Origin: Psychrobacillus sp. OK028
Lineage (GTDB): Bacteria > Bacillota > Bacilli > Bacillales_A > Planococcaceae
Length of the DNA stretch: 64,000 nucleotides
Assembly: GCF_900103605.1 (NCBI RefSeq)
Contig: NZ_FNHY01000011.1
Span: 21,834 to 85,833, forward strand
Direction of reading: 5' to 3'
Shown: positions 7,195 to 15,825 of the stretch, piece after piece
How the letters are laid out: every line of letters starts with the position of its first letter
Numbering within the stretch: the first letter of the stretch is position 1
Program-made: the position numbers and the translations under genes
The notes under the pieces: generated by a model
Told to the model about the DNA's origin: nothing
The model's input: the letters and a program-made list of their open reading frames with translations, nothing else
Databases searched by the model: none

Positions 7195-8937
7195 ATGTTT
7201 TCTGTTTTATTTAAATTGAAATGGTTTTTTAAAGATCATTGGAAGCGTTATACAGTAGCAGTTAGTATATTAATAATTGCTAGTGCATTTGAGGTTTTAC
7301 CACCCTGGTTAGTTGGTGAAGCAATCGATTCCATAACAACGGGTGCAATGACAAAAGAGTCGTTAATGCAATATGTTCTTTATTTTGTGGGAATAATTTT
7401 TGTAGGTTATGCACTAAATTTTATTTGGCAATACCAATTATTTGGTGGCTCGATAACGATTGAGCGTATATTACGTTCGAAGTTAAACTTGAAATTTTTG
7501 AATATGACACCTACATTTTATGAAAAAAATCGTACGGGAGATTTAATGGCCCGTGCAACAAATGATTTAAATGCGGTAGCAACAACAGCAGGATTTGGAA
7601 TTATGACATTGATCGATTCAACGATGTATATGGCAGCACTTATACTTGCAATGGGCTTTATCATTTCATGGAAGCTTACTTTTTTTGCAATATTACCAAT
7701 ACCTATTTTAGCATTTATCATGCAATATCTTGGAAAGATTATTCACGAAAAGTATATGGTTGCACAGGATGCATTTGGTGATTTAAATGACCGAGTTTTA
7801 GAATCTGTTGCTGGAGTTCGTGTTATTCGCGCATATGTCCAGGAAAGAGCGGAAGAACAAAAATTCGCCGATATGAGCGAAGAGGTTTATGAAAAAAATA
7901 TGGTCGTGGAACGAATTGATGCCCTTTTTGGACCGATTACTAAGGTCGGAACTGGTATTAGTTATGTCGTTGCCTTAGGTTACGGATCTTATTTAGTATC
8001 AAAGGGTGAAATGACGGTTGGAAATTTAATCACTTTTAACGTCTACTTAGGGATGGCGATTTGGCCGATGTTTGCAATCGGTGAGCTTATCAATGTTATG
8101 CAACGTGGAAATGCCTCGCTTGATCGAGTGCAAGAAACATTAGACTACGACCAGGATGTAAAAGATCCTACTTCACCAGTACAGCTAAATAGTGTGAATT
8201 CTATTGGCTTCGAGGATGTTGGGTTCCAATACCCATTGTCTCAAGTAAAAAATTTGCAAAATATTCGAGTGAATTTACAGAAAGGTCAAACCTTAGGAAT
8301 TGTAGGGAAAACCGGTTCTGGAAAAACTACCTTTATGAAGCAATTACTAAAGGAGTATCCAATTGGAGTGGGTCAGTTAACAATAGGCGATACGGCCATT
8401 TCAGCACAAACAAAAGATCAAGTACTAGAATGGATTGGTTATGTTCCACAGGACCACGTGCTGTTTTCTAGAACGATTCGCCAAAATATTCTTTTTGGTA
8501 AAGAGGATGCAACGGAGGATGAGCTAGAAGAAGCAATTCGTTTAGCACATTTCCAGCAAGATTTAATGAATTTACCAATGGGCTTAGAAACGTTAGTTGG
8601 AGAAAAAGGGGTATCCTTATCTGGTGGTCAAAAACAACGTGTATCTATAGCACGTGCACTTATTAAGAACCCAGAAATTTTACTGTTAGATGATTCTCTT
8701 TCAGCAGTAGACGCAAAAACAGAGGCTAAAATTATCGAAAATATTCAAAATGAACGTAGTGGAAAGACAACAATTATTACGACGCATCGATTATCAGGTA
8801 TCCAGCATGCGGACCATATTATCGTATTAGATGAAGGTCTCATTGTAGAGGAAGGCTCTCATGAAGAACTTCTTGCACAAAATGGTTGGTACAAAGAACA
8901 ATATGATCGTCAACAGCTTGAGGGGGTGTCGTCATGA
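7195..8937 (+). CDS. bmrC: Heterodimeric multidrug ABC exporter subunit BmrC
   Basis: A 580-residue ABC half-transporter: six membrane helices (about residues 15-300) then an ATPase domain. Motifs are Walker A GKTGSGKTT (about 370), signature LSGGQ (about 474) and Walker B ILLLDDSLS (about 500). The usual catalytic Glu after Walker B is Asp, as in B. subtilis BmrC (YheI), whose sequence this resembles throughout. It pairs with the next gene to expel drugs through the cytoplasmic membrane. The ORFs overlap by 4 bases (ATGA), implying translational coupling. Expression is likely governed by the attenuator just upstream. Confidence 0.92.
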   Translation: MFSVLFKLKWFFKDHWKRYTVAVSILIIASAFEVLPPWLVGEAIDSITTGAMTKESLMQYVLYFVGIIFVGYALNFIWQYQLFGGSITIERILRSKLNLKFLNMTPTFYEKNRTGDLMARATNDLNAVATTAGFGIMTLIDSTMYMAALILAMGFIISWKLTFFAILPIPILAFIMQYLGKIIHEKYMVAQDAFGDLNDRVLESVAGVRVIRAYVQERAEEQKFADMSEEVYEKNMVVERIDALFGPITKVGTGISYVVALGYGSYLVSKGEMTVGNLITFNVYLGMAIWPMFAIGELINVMQRGNASLDRVQETLDYDQDVKDPTSPVQLNSVNSIGFEDVGFQYPLSQVKNLQNIRVNLQKGQTLGIVGKTGSGKTTFMKQLLKEYPIGVGQLTIGDTAISAQTKDQVLEWIGYVPQDHVLFSRTIRQNILFGKEDATEDELEEAIRLAHFQQDLMNLPMGLETLVGEKGVSLSGGQKQRVSIARALIKNPEILLLDDSLSAVDAKTEAKIIENIQNERSGKTTIITTHRLSGIQHADHIIVLDEGLIVEEGSHEELLAQNGWYKEQYDRQQLEGVSS

Positions 8938-10673
8938 GTACAGGAAAACGACTCTACCATTATGCGTTAATTTATAAAAAGCCAATTATTCTTGGTCTAA
9001 TCTTTTTAACTATTGCAGTGTTCGCAGATTTAACTGGTCCATTCATTGCGAAGAAAATTATCGACGACCATATTACCGAAGGAGCTATTAATCTTCAGCC
9101 TATATTAATGCTGTTGGCTGTTTACTTCGGCTTAGCGATTGTAACAGCAGTGTTTAGATATTTTATGTTTATCAATTTACAGATTGGTGCAAACCGAGTT
9201 GTGCAAAAGCTTCGAAATGATGTTTTTCAACATACGCAAACATTGCCAATACAGTATTTTGATAACCTACCAGCTGGAAAAGTTGTAGCACGTGTTACGA
9301 ATGATACAGAAGCAATTCGTAACTTGTATGTGCAAGTACTTTCTCAGTTTGCCACAAGTATTATTTCAATTGCAGGGGTTTACGTCGCTTTGTTCATCTT
9401 AAATGTACAAATGGCTGCAATGGCATTATTTGTTGTTCCAATTGTGTATGTGTGGATGATTGCTTATCGAAAATATGCATCCAAATATAATCATATTGTT
9501 CGAACAAAAATCGCTGACTTAAATGCCATGCTCAATGAATCCATTCAAGGGATGTCCATTATTCAAGCATTTAAACGCGAAAAGCAAATGGAGCACGAAT
9601 TTGAGGAAATGAATGAAGAACATTATCGCTATCAGAAAAAGTTATTAACATTAGACTCAGCAACTTCATTCAACTTGGTGAGTGTGCTCCGTACGATTAT
9701 GTTTGTCATGTTCATCTGGTATTTTGGAAGCTTATCTCTAGAGCCAAATACTATTATTTCAGCAGGTATGCTCTATGCATTTGTTGACTACACGACTCGA
9801 TTATTTAACCCAATCACAGGGATAGTTAACCAGTTTTCGCAGTTGGAAAGATCCTTGGTTGCTGGACAACGAGTGTTCCAATTACTTGATGAAACTGGAG
9901 AAGAAGTAAAAGACGAACGTATGAAGCGTTATGAAGGAAATGTAGAATTTAAAGATGTATCCTTTGCATATAAAGCAGACGAATATGTTTTGAAGAATTT
10001 GAACTTTGTAGCAAATAAAGGAGAGACAGTGGCACTTGTAGGTCATACGGGATCTGGTAAAAGCTCTATTATGAACCTGTTGTTCCGCTTCTATGATCCT
10101 TCAAAAGGCAAAATTCTAATAGATGGCACGGATATAACAGCTTTACCGAGACAAACGATTCGAGAACATATGGGCATTGTATTGCAGGATCCTTATTTGT
10201 TCTCAGGAACGATTGAATCCAATGTAAGCTTAAACGATCCACGTATTTCACGAGAGAAAGTAGAGGCAGCTTTAGAGGCTGTTGGTGGAGAACGTGTGTT
10301 GAAAAATCTAGAAAAAGGATTGGATGAACCGGTTATCGAGAAAGGGAGCACCTTATCATCTGGACAAAGACAACTCGTTTCTTTTGCTAGAGCTCTTGCT
10401 TTTGATCCGGCGATTTTAATATTAGATGAAGCGACTTCTAATATAGATACAGAAACCGAAGAGATTATTCAACATGCAATGGACGTTTTGAAAAAAGGAA
10501 GAACGACATTTATTATTGCACATCGTCTTTCTACGATTAAAAATGCTGACCGCATTTTAGTACTAGATCGTGGGGAAATTGTTGAAAGTGGAACTCATGA
10601 TGAGTTATTGCAGTTGCAAGGTCGCTATGAACAAATGTATAAATTACAAGCAGGAGTGTCTCAGCATGTGTAA
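8934..10673 (+). CDS. bmrD: Heterodimeric multidrug ABC exporter subunit BmrD
   Basis: A 579-residue ABC half-transporter with six membrane helices followed by an ATPase domain. It has Walker A GHTGSGKSS (about 370), canonical Walker B with catalytic Glu (ILDEATSN) and the switch His in IIAHRLST. The signature is LSSGQ rather than LSGGQ. Together with the Asp of the partner this gives one consensus and one degenerate ATP site, the usual asymmetric design. B. subtilis BmrD (YheH) is 673 residues, so the extra segment found there is absent here. It shares the bmrC transcript. Confidence 0.9.
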   Translation: MSTGKRLYHYALIYKKPIILGLIFLTIAVFADLTGPFIAKKIIDDHITEGAINLQPILMLLAVYFGLAIVTAVFRYFMFINLQIGANRVVQKLRNDVFQHTQTLPIQYFDNLPAGKVVARVTNDTEAIRNLYVQVLSQFATSIISIAGVYVALFILNVQMAAMALFVVPIVYVWMIAYRKYASKYNHIVRTKIADLNAMLNESIQGMSIIQAFKREKQMEHEFEEMNEEHYRYQKKLLTLDSATSFNLVSVLRTIMFVMFIWYFGSLSLEPNTIISAGMLYAFVDYTTRLFNPITGIVNQFSQLERSLVAGQRVFQLLDETGEEVKDERMKRYEGNVEFKDVSFAYKADEYVLKNLNFVANKGETVALVGHTGSGKSSIMNLLFRFYDPSKGKILIDGTDITALPRQTIREHMGIVLQDPYLFSGTIESNVSLNDPRISREKVEAALEAVGGERVLKNLEKGLDEPVIEKGSTLSSGQRQLVSFARALAFDPAILILDEATSNIDTETEEIIQHAMDVLKKGRTTFIIAHRLSTIKNADRILVLDRGEIVESGTHDELLQLQGRYEQMYKLQAGVSQHV

Positions 10674-10699
10674 CACATGCGGGGATACTCCCTTTTTTT
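10653..10699 (+). terminator. Terminator overlapping the bmrD stop codon
   Basis: An outer GGAGT/ACTCC and an inner GCATGTG/CACATGC stem enclose the TAA stop codon and are followed by a run of T. The last bmrD codons form the 5' arm. Confidence 0.8.
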
Positions 10700-10794
10700 G
10701 TTCGCTTACTTATTGAACAATGTGTATTCGAGGATTGAGGGTTTCTGTAGCCTTCAATCTTCTTTTTGCAGTTAAAGTGTGGAATTAATTTCCT

Positions 10795-10885
10795 ATTCCA
10801 ACTAGAGCTATGATTATTCCAACTAAAATGATTAAAATTCCAACTAGGCTAGTCATTTTTCCAACTAAAACGGTTAGAATTCCAA
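10795..10885. repeat. Tandem array of five 21-bp units, ATTCCAACTA core
   Basis: ATTCCAACTA (or TTTCCAACTA) begins at 10795, 10816, 10837, 10858 and 10879, exactly 21 bases apart. The remainder of each unit is variable A/T-rich sequence. The array lies downstream of the bmrD terminator. The reverse complement of the same core forms the array at 63826. An open frame spans it only because the period is a multiple of three. Confidence 0.9.
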
Positions 10886-10908
10886 CTAACACAATTTACC
10901 ACCCTGAT

Positions 10909-10950
10909 TGGAGCAGCGGGCAGCGACTCAAGCGGGAACAACACATGTTT
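10909..10950 (+). repeat. Fragment of a GC-rich dispersed intergenic repeat
   Basis: About 40 bases (TGGAGC...GCGACTC...AGCGGGAAC) are much richer in G+C than the surroundings. They resemble the start of the GC-rich intergenic repeat common in Bacillaceae chromosomes, a longer copy of which is at 21965-22140. Identification is by eye. Confidence 0.45.
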
Positions 10951-11061
10951 TTGTGCCTTTATAGGGGATATATGTTGAATGATACTCTTGACCCCATCGT
11001 TTGGAAATTATTTTGTGAAACGAATCATACAATGTTAGGGAGAAAACTTGGAGGTGGCTAG

Positions 11062-11868
11062 TTGGCGAATGAGTTTGTTGAAAGGTCATTAAATGAAATT
11101 AGATTTTGGTCAAGAATTATGAAGGAACATGCATTTTTTTTAAGCTTAGGATTTACTTTTAATGAGCAAAAGTTGATTGAAGAAGCACAACAGTACATTG
11201 CAATATTCGAAAAAATCGAAGAGCAGTTAGCGGGTTACAATGTGAATTCTGATCCACGGCAGGTCAAAGCTTTCAATACACATGTGTATCAAGCGGCAGT
11301 ATCAATTTATGCGTATAAACGAAAAGTTTTAGGGCTCATCCTACGATGCGAAATCAGAACGAACAATTATCCATTATTAGTTGATCATACTAGTAGAGAG
11401 GCAGCTTACTTTGCTAAAAGGTTAAAAGAATTAAATGAAGGGAAGCTACAGCCTCTACCAGAAGCAATCATTAAGGAAAATGTATTTTTCCTTAAAATTA
11501 TGGCAGACCATGCTAAATTTATTGGTCATCTTTTGGACCCAAGTGAACGAAAATTAGTCGAACAGGCAAGAGAATTTAGCCATGATTTTGATCAGTTATT
11601 ATATCAAGCAATTGACTTGGAACATATGAAACCACAATCAGAGACACCTCCACTACTTGACCAGTTTATGGATCAAAATCGAGTATCTGTCGTTTCTTTA
11701 AGAGACTTTAAGAAAACGGCACGCGATTTAATTGAGGCGTGTCGTATTAAGAGCAATATTCATCCGCTATTAGCAGACCACACGTTTAGAGAAGCAGAAC
11801 GTTTTATCGAAATTATCGATATGTTCGAGGCAAAACTTACTGAGGGGACCTCGTCGGCAGGTCAATAA
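11062..11868 (+). CDS. DUF2935 family protein, duplicated helical domain
   Basis: A 268-residue soluble, mostly helical protein made of two similar halves. Each half holds a RFWSRIMKEHAFFL / VFFLKIMADHAKFI type segment and a LLVDHTSREAAYF / LLADHTFREAERF type segment with conserved His and Glu. The repeated H/E pattern resembles a metal-binding four-helix fold, though the function of DUF2935 is unknown to me. The start is TTG, 6 bases after GGAGGTGG. The gap upstream shows no clear promoter. Confidence 0.8.
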   Translation: MANEFVERSLNEIRFWSRIMKEHAFFLSLGFTFNEQKLIEEAQQYIAIFEKIEEQLAGYNVNSDPRQVKAFNTHVYQAAVSIYAYKRKVLGLILRCEIRTNNYPLLVDHTSREAAYFAKRLKELNEGKLQPLPEAIIKENVFFLKIMADHAKFIGHLLDPSERKLVEQAREFSHDFDQLLYQAIDLEHMKPQSETPPLLDQFMDQNRVSVVSLRDFKKTARDLIEACRIKSNIHPLLADHTFREAERFIEIIDMFEAKLTEGTSSAGQ

Positions 11869-11950
11869 CCCTATAGCCAAAAATATAGATTGAAATTTTA
11901 CTTCGAAAATCATATATTTAGAGTACCGAAATAAAGAGAAGAGGTACTCT

Positions 11951-13207
11951 ATGTTTATTTGGTTTGCTGATTGGAAAAAGAAGATATCTTCCTTTAATAG
12001 AAATGTGAAAATGTTTATGCTTGCAAATATACTCATTCAAATTGGAATGGGTGTATTTATGGTTATGTACAACCTATATATAAAAGAGCTAGGGTTTCCT
12101 GAAACACTAAACGGTAAAATAATCTCTGTGACTTCACTTGCTTCAGCGCTTATGTTAGTGCCAGCTGGTTATTTAAGTGACCGTTTAGGTAGGAAAAGAA
12201 TCATAATCGCGGGAGCTATAGTTTCTGCAAGTACACTATTCTATAGAAGTTTAGTTACGGGAGAGCAGTCTCTCATTTATGCTGCATTCTTTACAGGACT
12301 ATTTATGGCATTAGTTCAAGTATCGGGCGTTCCTTTCTTAGCTGAAAATACAGATTCTAGTCAGCGAATGCATCTTTTTAGTATTCACTTTTCTTTAATG
12401 ACAATTGCTAGTGTAGTGGGAAGTTTAGGGGGAGGGGTGTTAGCTGACGCTCTTCATGTTATTGGGAATATTTCTACGGTAGATTCAATTAAGTATGTCT
12501 TAATCATAGGAGCAATCATCTTTACATTTGGCTTGCTTCCTTTGTTCCAGCTTAAACCTGTAAATGTTAAAGAAGATAAAAACAACAAGGTTGAAGAATT
12601 GGAAACAAATGCACCGAGCGGATTCCGCAAAAATTTGAAGGTTATTATATTATTTGGTTTCGCAAATCTATTAATTGGAACTGGTTCAGGGCTTGTCATT
12701 CCTTATTTAAATTTATACTTTTCTAATCGCTTTGATGCATCCAATACATACATAGGACTCATATTGTCTCTTGGCTCTGCAATGACTGCGGTAGCTATGT
12801 TGCTAGGACCTGCTTTAGTGAAAAGGGTTGGGAAAGTAAAGGCATTAGTTATTTTTCAGCTAATGTCGATTCCATTTTTGTTCATCACTGGTTATACCAA
12901 TTCTTTACTCATTGCCTCCATTGCGTTTTTAATGCGCCAAGCTTTGATGAATGCTGGGAATCCTATTCAAAGTGCAATTGCAATGGACCTAGTACAGGAT
13001 AAATATAAGGGACTTGCCAATTCGGTAAATCAAATGGTATTCAATGTAGGATGGGCAAGTACTGGAGCTATTTCTACAGGTCTTGTAGTAACATTTGGCT
13101 TCTATTGGGGATATGCTTATACGTTTACGATTACAGGAATACTTTATATTATTGCCTCTAGTTATTTCTATTTTGTGTTTGGGCGAAAGAAGATTAGTAC
13201 CAATTAA
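11951..13207 (+). CDS. MFS transporter
   Basis: A 418-residue major facilitator with about 12 hydrophobic helices, a charged central loop (about residues 200-220, EDKNNKVEELE) and the MFS motif A GYLSDRLGRKR after helix 2. Substrate cannot be told from sequence; drug or sugar efflux are both common in this subgroup. It starts at ATG 11951 behind GAGGTAC and seems to be transcribed alone; the hairpin past its end faces the other strand. Confidence 0.8.
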   Translation: MFIWFADWKKKISSFNRNVKMFMLANILIQIGMGVFMVMYNLYIKELGFPETLNGKIISVTSLASALMLVPAGYLSDRLGRKRIIIAGAIVSASTLFYRSLVTGEQSLIYAAFFTGLFMALVQVSGVPFLAENTDSSQRMHLFSIHFSLMTIASVVGSLGGGVLADALHVIGNISTVDSIKYVLIIGAIIFTFGLLPLFQLKPVNVKEDKNNKVEELETNAPSGFRKNLKVIILFGFANLLIGTGSGLVIPYLNLYFSNRFDASNTYIGLILSLGSAMTAVAMLLGPALVKRVGKVKALVIFQLMSIPFLFITGYTNSLLIASIAFLMRQALMNAGNPIQSAIAMDLVQDKYKGLANSVNQMVFNVGWASTGAISTGLVVTFGFYWGYAYTFTITGILYIIASSYFYFVFGRKKISTN

Positions 13208-13231
13208 ATATATCCATTTTTTTGTGGAAAT

Positions 13232-13269
13232 AAAAAAGTGTATGGAAGTGAAGAAATCATTTCCATACA
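13232..13269 (-). terminator. Terminator for yheE
   Basis: TGTATGGAA / TTCCATACA forms a 9-bp stem. On the minus strand it is followed by a T run (13232-13237), just past the yheE stop codon. Confidence 0.7.
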
Positions 13270-13293
13270 ACTTGGCGTATTTATATTAATTCC

Positions 13294-13497
13294 TCAATCA
13301 TATACATGAAATAGCATTAGCTCATGTATCATTTTTTTCACTGCTTCTTCATCAGCTGGTGTTTCACCGAGCCATTTTATATTGCCATCCTGTTCATATT
13401 CTGCAGCGTACCGTTGTTGTTTATAAAAGAAAGAGACGGACCAGCCTGGAAGTTGTTTGTTTTCATAGAGTGATTTAAAGCTAAAATGTTGTAGCAA
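13294..13497 (-). CDS. yheE: YheE-like small protein (DUF5342)
   Basis: A 67-residue soluble protein with the stretch HFSFKSLYENKQLPGWSVSF, resembling B. subtilis YheE (72 residues) and in the same neighbourhood as yheB and yheA. The start chosen is TTG at 13497, 8 bases after AAAGG. The frame stays open to 13584, but that longer form would overlap the divergent gene and has no ribosome site. Function unknown. Confidence 0.65.
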   Translation of the reverse strand: MLQHFSFKSLYENKQLPGWSVSFFYKQQRYAAEYEQDGNIKWLGETPADEEAVKKMIHELMLFHVYD

Positions 13498-13535
13498 GAA
13501 TATCAACCTTTCATGTGAGGGAATTTGTTCGCATA

Positions 13536-13556
13536 CACTAGTATAAATGACTAGTG
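13536..13556. promoter_or_regulatory. Palindrome CACTAGT-N7-ACTAGTG between divergent genes
   Basis: A perfect 7-bp inverted repeat lies between the yheE and ferritin-like gene starts and overlaps a TATACT-like -10 on the minus strand. It could be an operator; the binding protein is unknown. Confidence 0.45.
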
Positions 13557-13569
13557 AAGGAGCATCGAA

Positions 13570-13959
13570 TTGTTTAATGAGCAATTAAGGCAAGCCATAC
13601 TTAATGAGTATCATGATTATCATTTTTATCGTTCTATGTATAAATTGACTGATGATCCGTATTTGCAAGGTTTTATCGAACATATATATGAGGATGAAAA
13701 AAGCCATTACGAAATGTTCCAACAACTCTATTATATGCTGACTGGTACGTTTGTTCAAAACTTTCCGGAACCTCAATTATGTACAGATTTGAAGGACTGC
13801 ATAAAAGATGCAATAAGGGATGAATTAGAAGGTGCCGAGGTTTATAAAGAAATGTTATTGTTAATACCAATCCAACAAGCATATGCACCGCTATTTGTTG
13901 CGATGCATGATGAGACAGAGCATGCAATACGTCTTTCCACTATGCTTCATTTTTTGTAA
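13570..13959 (+). CDS. Ferritin-like helical protein
   Basis: A 129-residue protein predicted to be all helical. It has the carboxylate/histidine pattern of ferritin-like diiron proteins: E13, E43 in YEDEKSHYE, E87 region in RDELEGAEVYKEM, and HDETEHA near 115-121. This suggests a four-helix bundle with a possible di-metal site, as in rubrerythrin-type proteins, but lacks a rubredoxin domain. The start is TTG, 8 bases after GAAGGA. It is divergent from yheE. The specific function is unknown. Confidence 0.65.
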   Translation: MFNEQLRQAILNEYHDYHFYRSMYKLTDDPYLQGFIEHIYEDEKSHYEMFQQLYYMLTGTFVQNFPEPQLCTDLKDCIKDAIRDELEGAEVYKEMLLLIPIQQAYAPLFVAMHDETEHAIRLSTMLHFL

Positions 13960-14025
13960 ATTCTTTTAGTGTTTGCCTTTCCTCTGCTATAATAATCTAG
14001 AAGCTAGAGGAAAAAGGTGAAATTG

Positions 14026-15168
14026 ATGGATTTTATATGGACAATCACATTTATGGCAGTGGTAGGAGCAGCAATCGGAGCAGTAACTAATCACCTAGCT
14101 ATTAAAATGCTTTTTAGACCACATGAGGCAAAATTTATAGGCTCTTGGCGCATCCCGTTCACTCCAGGTTTAATCCCTAAAAGACGCGATGAACTAGCAA
14201 GACAATTAGGAAATACTGTTATCCAGCATTTGTTGACGCCTGATATCTTTAAGAAAAAGTATTTCAATGAAGAAATGAAAAATAAAGCAGCTCATTTCCT
14301 AACGGAGCAACTGAACGATAAAATCTTTCAATCGGATAAGTCGATAAAAGAGTGGTTGAAACTTGCTGGAATAGAAAACGTTCCAACTATTGTAAATGAA
14401 AAAATAGAAGACCAGGTGGATGTTCAATTTAGCCAATTAAAAGTTAGATTCGAACAGGAAACTATACGTCAGCTTGCACCAATCGATTGGCAACAAAAAG
14501 CTGATGCCAAAGTAGGAGAAATCGTTTCGTATATTCTAGTTAAAGGTGAAGACTTCTTTGAATCAGCAGAAGGTAAGATGACCGTAAAAAATCTTATTGA
14601 TGATTTCCTTTCTACTAAAGGGACACTCGGCAATATGATTCAAATGTTCATGGGGGAATCATCATCACTTGCCGGAAAAGTTCAACCAGAAATATTAAAA
14701 TTCCTAAGAGCACCTGGAACGAAAAATATGCTAGAAAAAATTGTACGAAATGAATGGGAGAAATTAAAAGATCGTCCACTTATTGAAATGATGGACGGCT
14801 TTGACTTTGAGCCAATTGTTAAAAATGTAAAGGAATATTTGACAGAACAATTGGCGATCGAAGAAAAATTAAACTATAGCTTCCTTCATTATTTTCCAGG
14901 AGCAACTGGATGGACAGAGTCATATCTTATACCAAAAGTGACATCGTTCGCATTCCAGGAAGCAGAAACAAAGCTAGAAGAAGTCTTGCGCAAAATGAAA
15001 TTAGAAGATATGGTAAAAGAGCAAGTAGACACTTTCCCAGTATCTCGCTTAGAGGAAATTGTTCTTGGTATTTCGAAGAGAGAGTTCAAAATGATTACCA
15101 TTTTAGGTGGTGTTCTTGGTGGGCTTATCGGTATTATTCAAGGATTGATTGTATTCTTTACTACTTAA
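14026..15168 (+). CDS. yheB: DUF445 membrane protein YheB
   Basis: A 380-residue DUF445 protein. It has an N-terminal membrane helix (FMAVVGAAIGAVTNHLAIKM) with the family signature NHLAIKMLFRP, a long helical region and a C-terminal membrane helix (LGGVLGGLIGIIQGLIVFF). It is the counterpart of B. subtilis YheB, a membrane protein of unknown function. The ATG at 14026 is preferred over the GTG at 14017, which overlaps the AAAAAGGTGA ribosome site. yheA follows 19 bases downstream and shares its transcript. Confidence 0.87.
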   Translation: MDFIWTITFMAVVGAAIGAVTNHLAIKMLFRPHEAKFIGSWRIPFTPGLIPKRRDELARQLGNTVIQHLLTPDIFKKKYFNEEMKNKAAHFLTEQLNDKIFQSDKSIKEWLKLAGIENVPTIVNEKIEDQVDVQFSQLKVRFEQETIRQLAPIDWQQKADAKVGEIVSYILVKGEDFFESAEGKMTVKNLIDDFLSTKGTLGNMIQMFMGESSSLAGKVQPEILKFLRAPGTKNMLEKIVRNEWEKLKDRPLIEMMDGFDFEPIVKNVKEYLTEQLAIEEKLNYSFLHYFPGATGWTESYLIPKVTSFAFQEAETKLEEVLRKMKLEDMVKEQVDTFPVSRLEEIVLGISKREFKMITILGGVLGGLIGIIQGLIVFFTT

Positions 15169-15187
15169 ACTAAAGGGGCTAACTAAC

Positions 15188-15532
15188 ATGATTAACATTT
15201 ATGATGACATTAACAAACTAGAAAAAACACTACGCCAAACGGATGAATTTTCTAATGTAAAAACTGCAGTAGAATCTGTAAAAGCTGATGAACAGGCTCT
15301 AGCTTTATTCCAAAGCTTCCGTAAAGTTCAATTGTCTCTTCAAGAGAAGCAAATGAACGGGGAAGAAATTTCTGGAGAAGAGATTGAGTATGCACAAAAA
15401 ACAGCTCAGTTAGCGCAAGGAAATGAAAAGATATTCCATATGCTTCAAGCAGAAATGGCTTTAAGCCAACTTATTGAAGAAGTAAATCGTGTCTTGATCA
15501 AGCCTGTTCAAGAACTTTATGAAGGTATCTAA
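15188..15532 (+). CDS. yheA: YlbF/YmcA family protein YheA
   Basis: A 114-residue helical protein of the YlbF/YmcA (Com_YlbF) family, matching B. subtilis YheA (117 residues). Family members YlbF and YmcA form part of the Y-complex acting on RNase Y; whether YheA does so is not known. The start at ATG 15188 follows AAAGGGG. It ends in a clear terminator and forms an operon with yheB. Confidence 0.87.
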   Translation: MINIYDDINKLEKTLRQTDEFSNVKTAVESVKADEQALALFQSFRKVQLSLQEKQMNGEEISGEEIEYAQKTAQLAQGNEKIFHMLQAEMALSQLIEEVNRVLIKPVQELYEGI

Positions 15533-15544
15533 GAAAACAAATGA

Positions 15545-15579
15545 AAGGAACTTCTCCTACTATGGAGAGGTTCTTTTTT
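15545..15579 (+). terminator. Intrinsic terminator after yheA
   Basis: GAACTTCTCC pairs with GGAGAGGTTC (one GU pair) and is followed by TTTTTT. Confidence 0.85.
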
Positions 15580-15766
15580 CATTTTCTGCGAAGTGGAAAG
15601 TAAACAAAGTGGAAAATATTCCATTTTAAGAGTAAACACTCATCGAGCTTGAAGAAAATAAAAAGAAACGTCAGTAACTTAGATTTAACTATGAAAAGAG
15701 AGGATTCTTACTTGTTAAATTTAAAGCTATAAATAGTTTTCCTCTTTTTAAAAAGGATTTTAATGG

Positions 15767-15810
15767 TATAATGGCGAATCTATATAGAAGAATGAATGAC
15801 TATTCACTTA
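15767..15810 (+). promoter_or_regulatory. Promoter -10 and FadR-like operator of yhaR
   Basis: TATAAT at 15767-15772 has no clear -35. Twenty bases further, 15793-15810 reads TGAATGACTATTCACTTA, close to the B. subtilis FadR box as I recall it (TGAATGAMTANTCATTCA). It lies in the 5' untranslated region, so a bound repressor would block transcription. A related box precedes lcfB at 46535. Confidence 0.6.
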
Positions 15811-15825
15811 CAAAGGGGAATGTAT

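Noticed and set aside
10810..11061. 83-codon plus-strand frame ending at the DUF2935 start
   Set aside because: It is a read-through of the 21-bp array and a repeat fragment, with no ribosome site or protein-like remainder.
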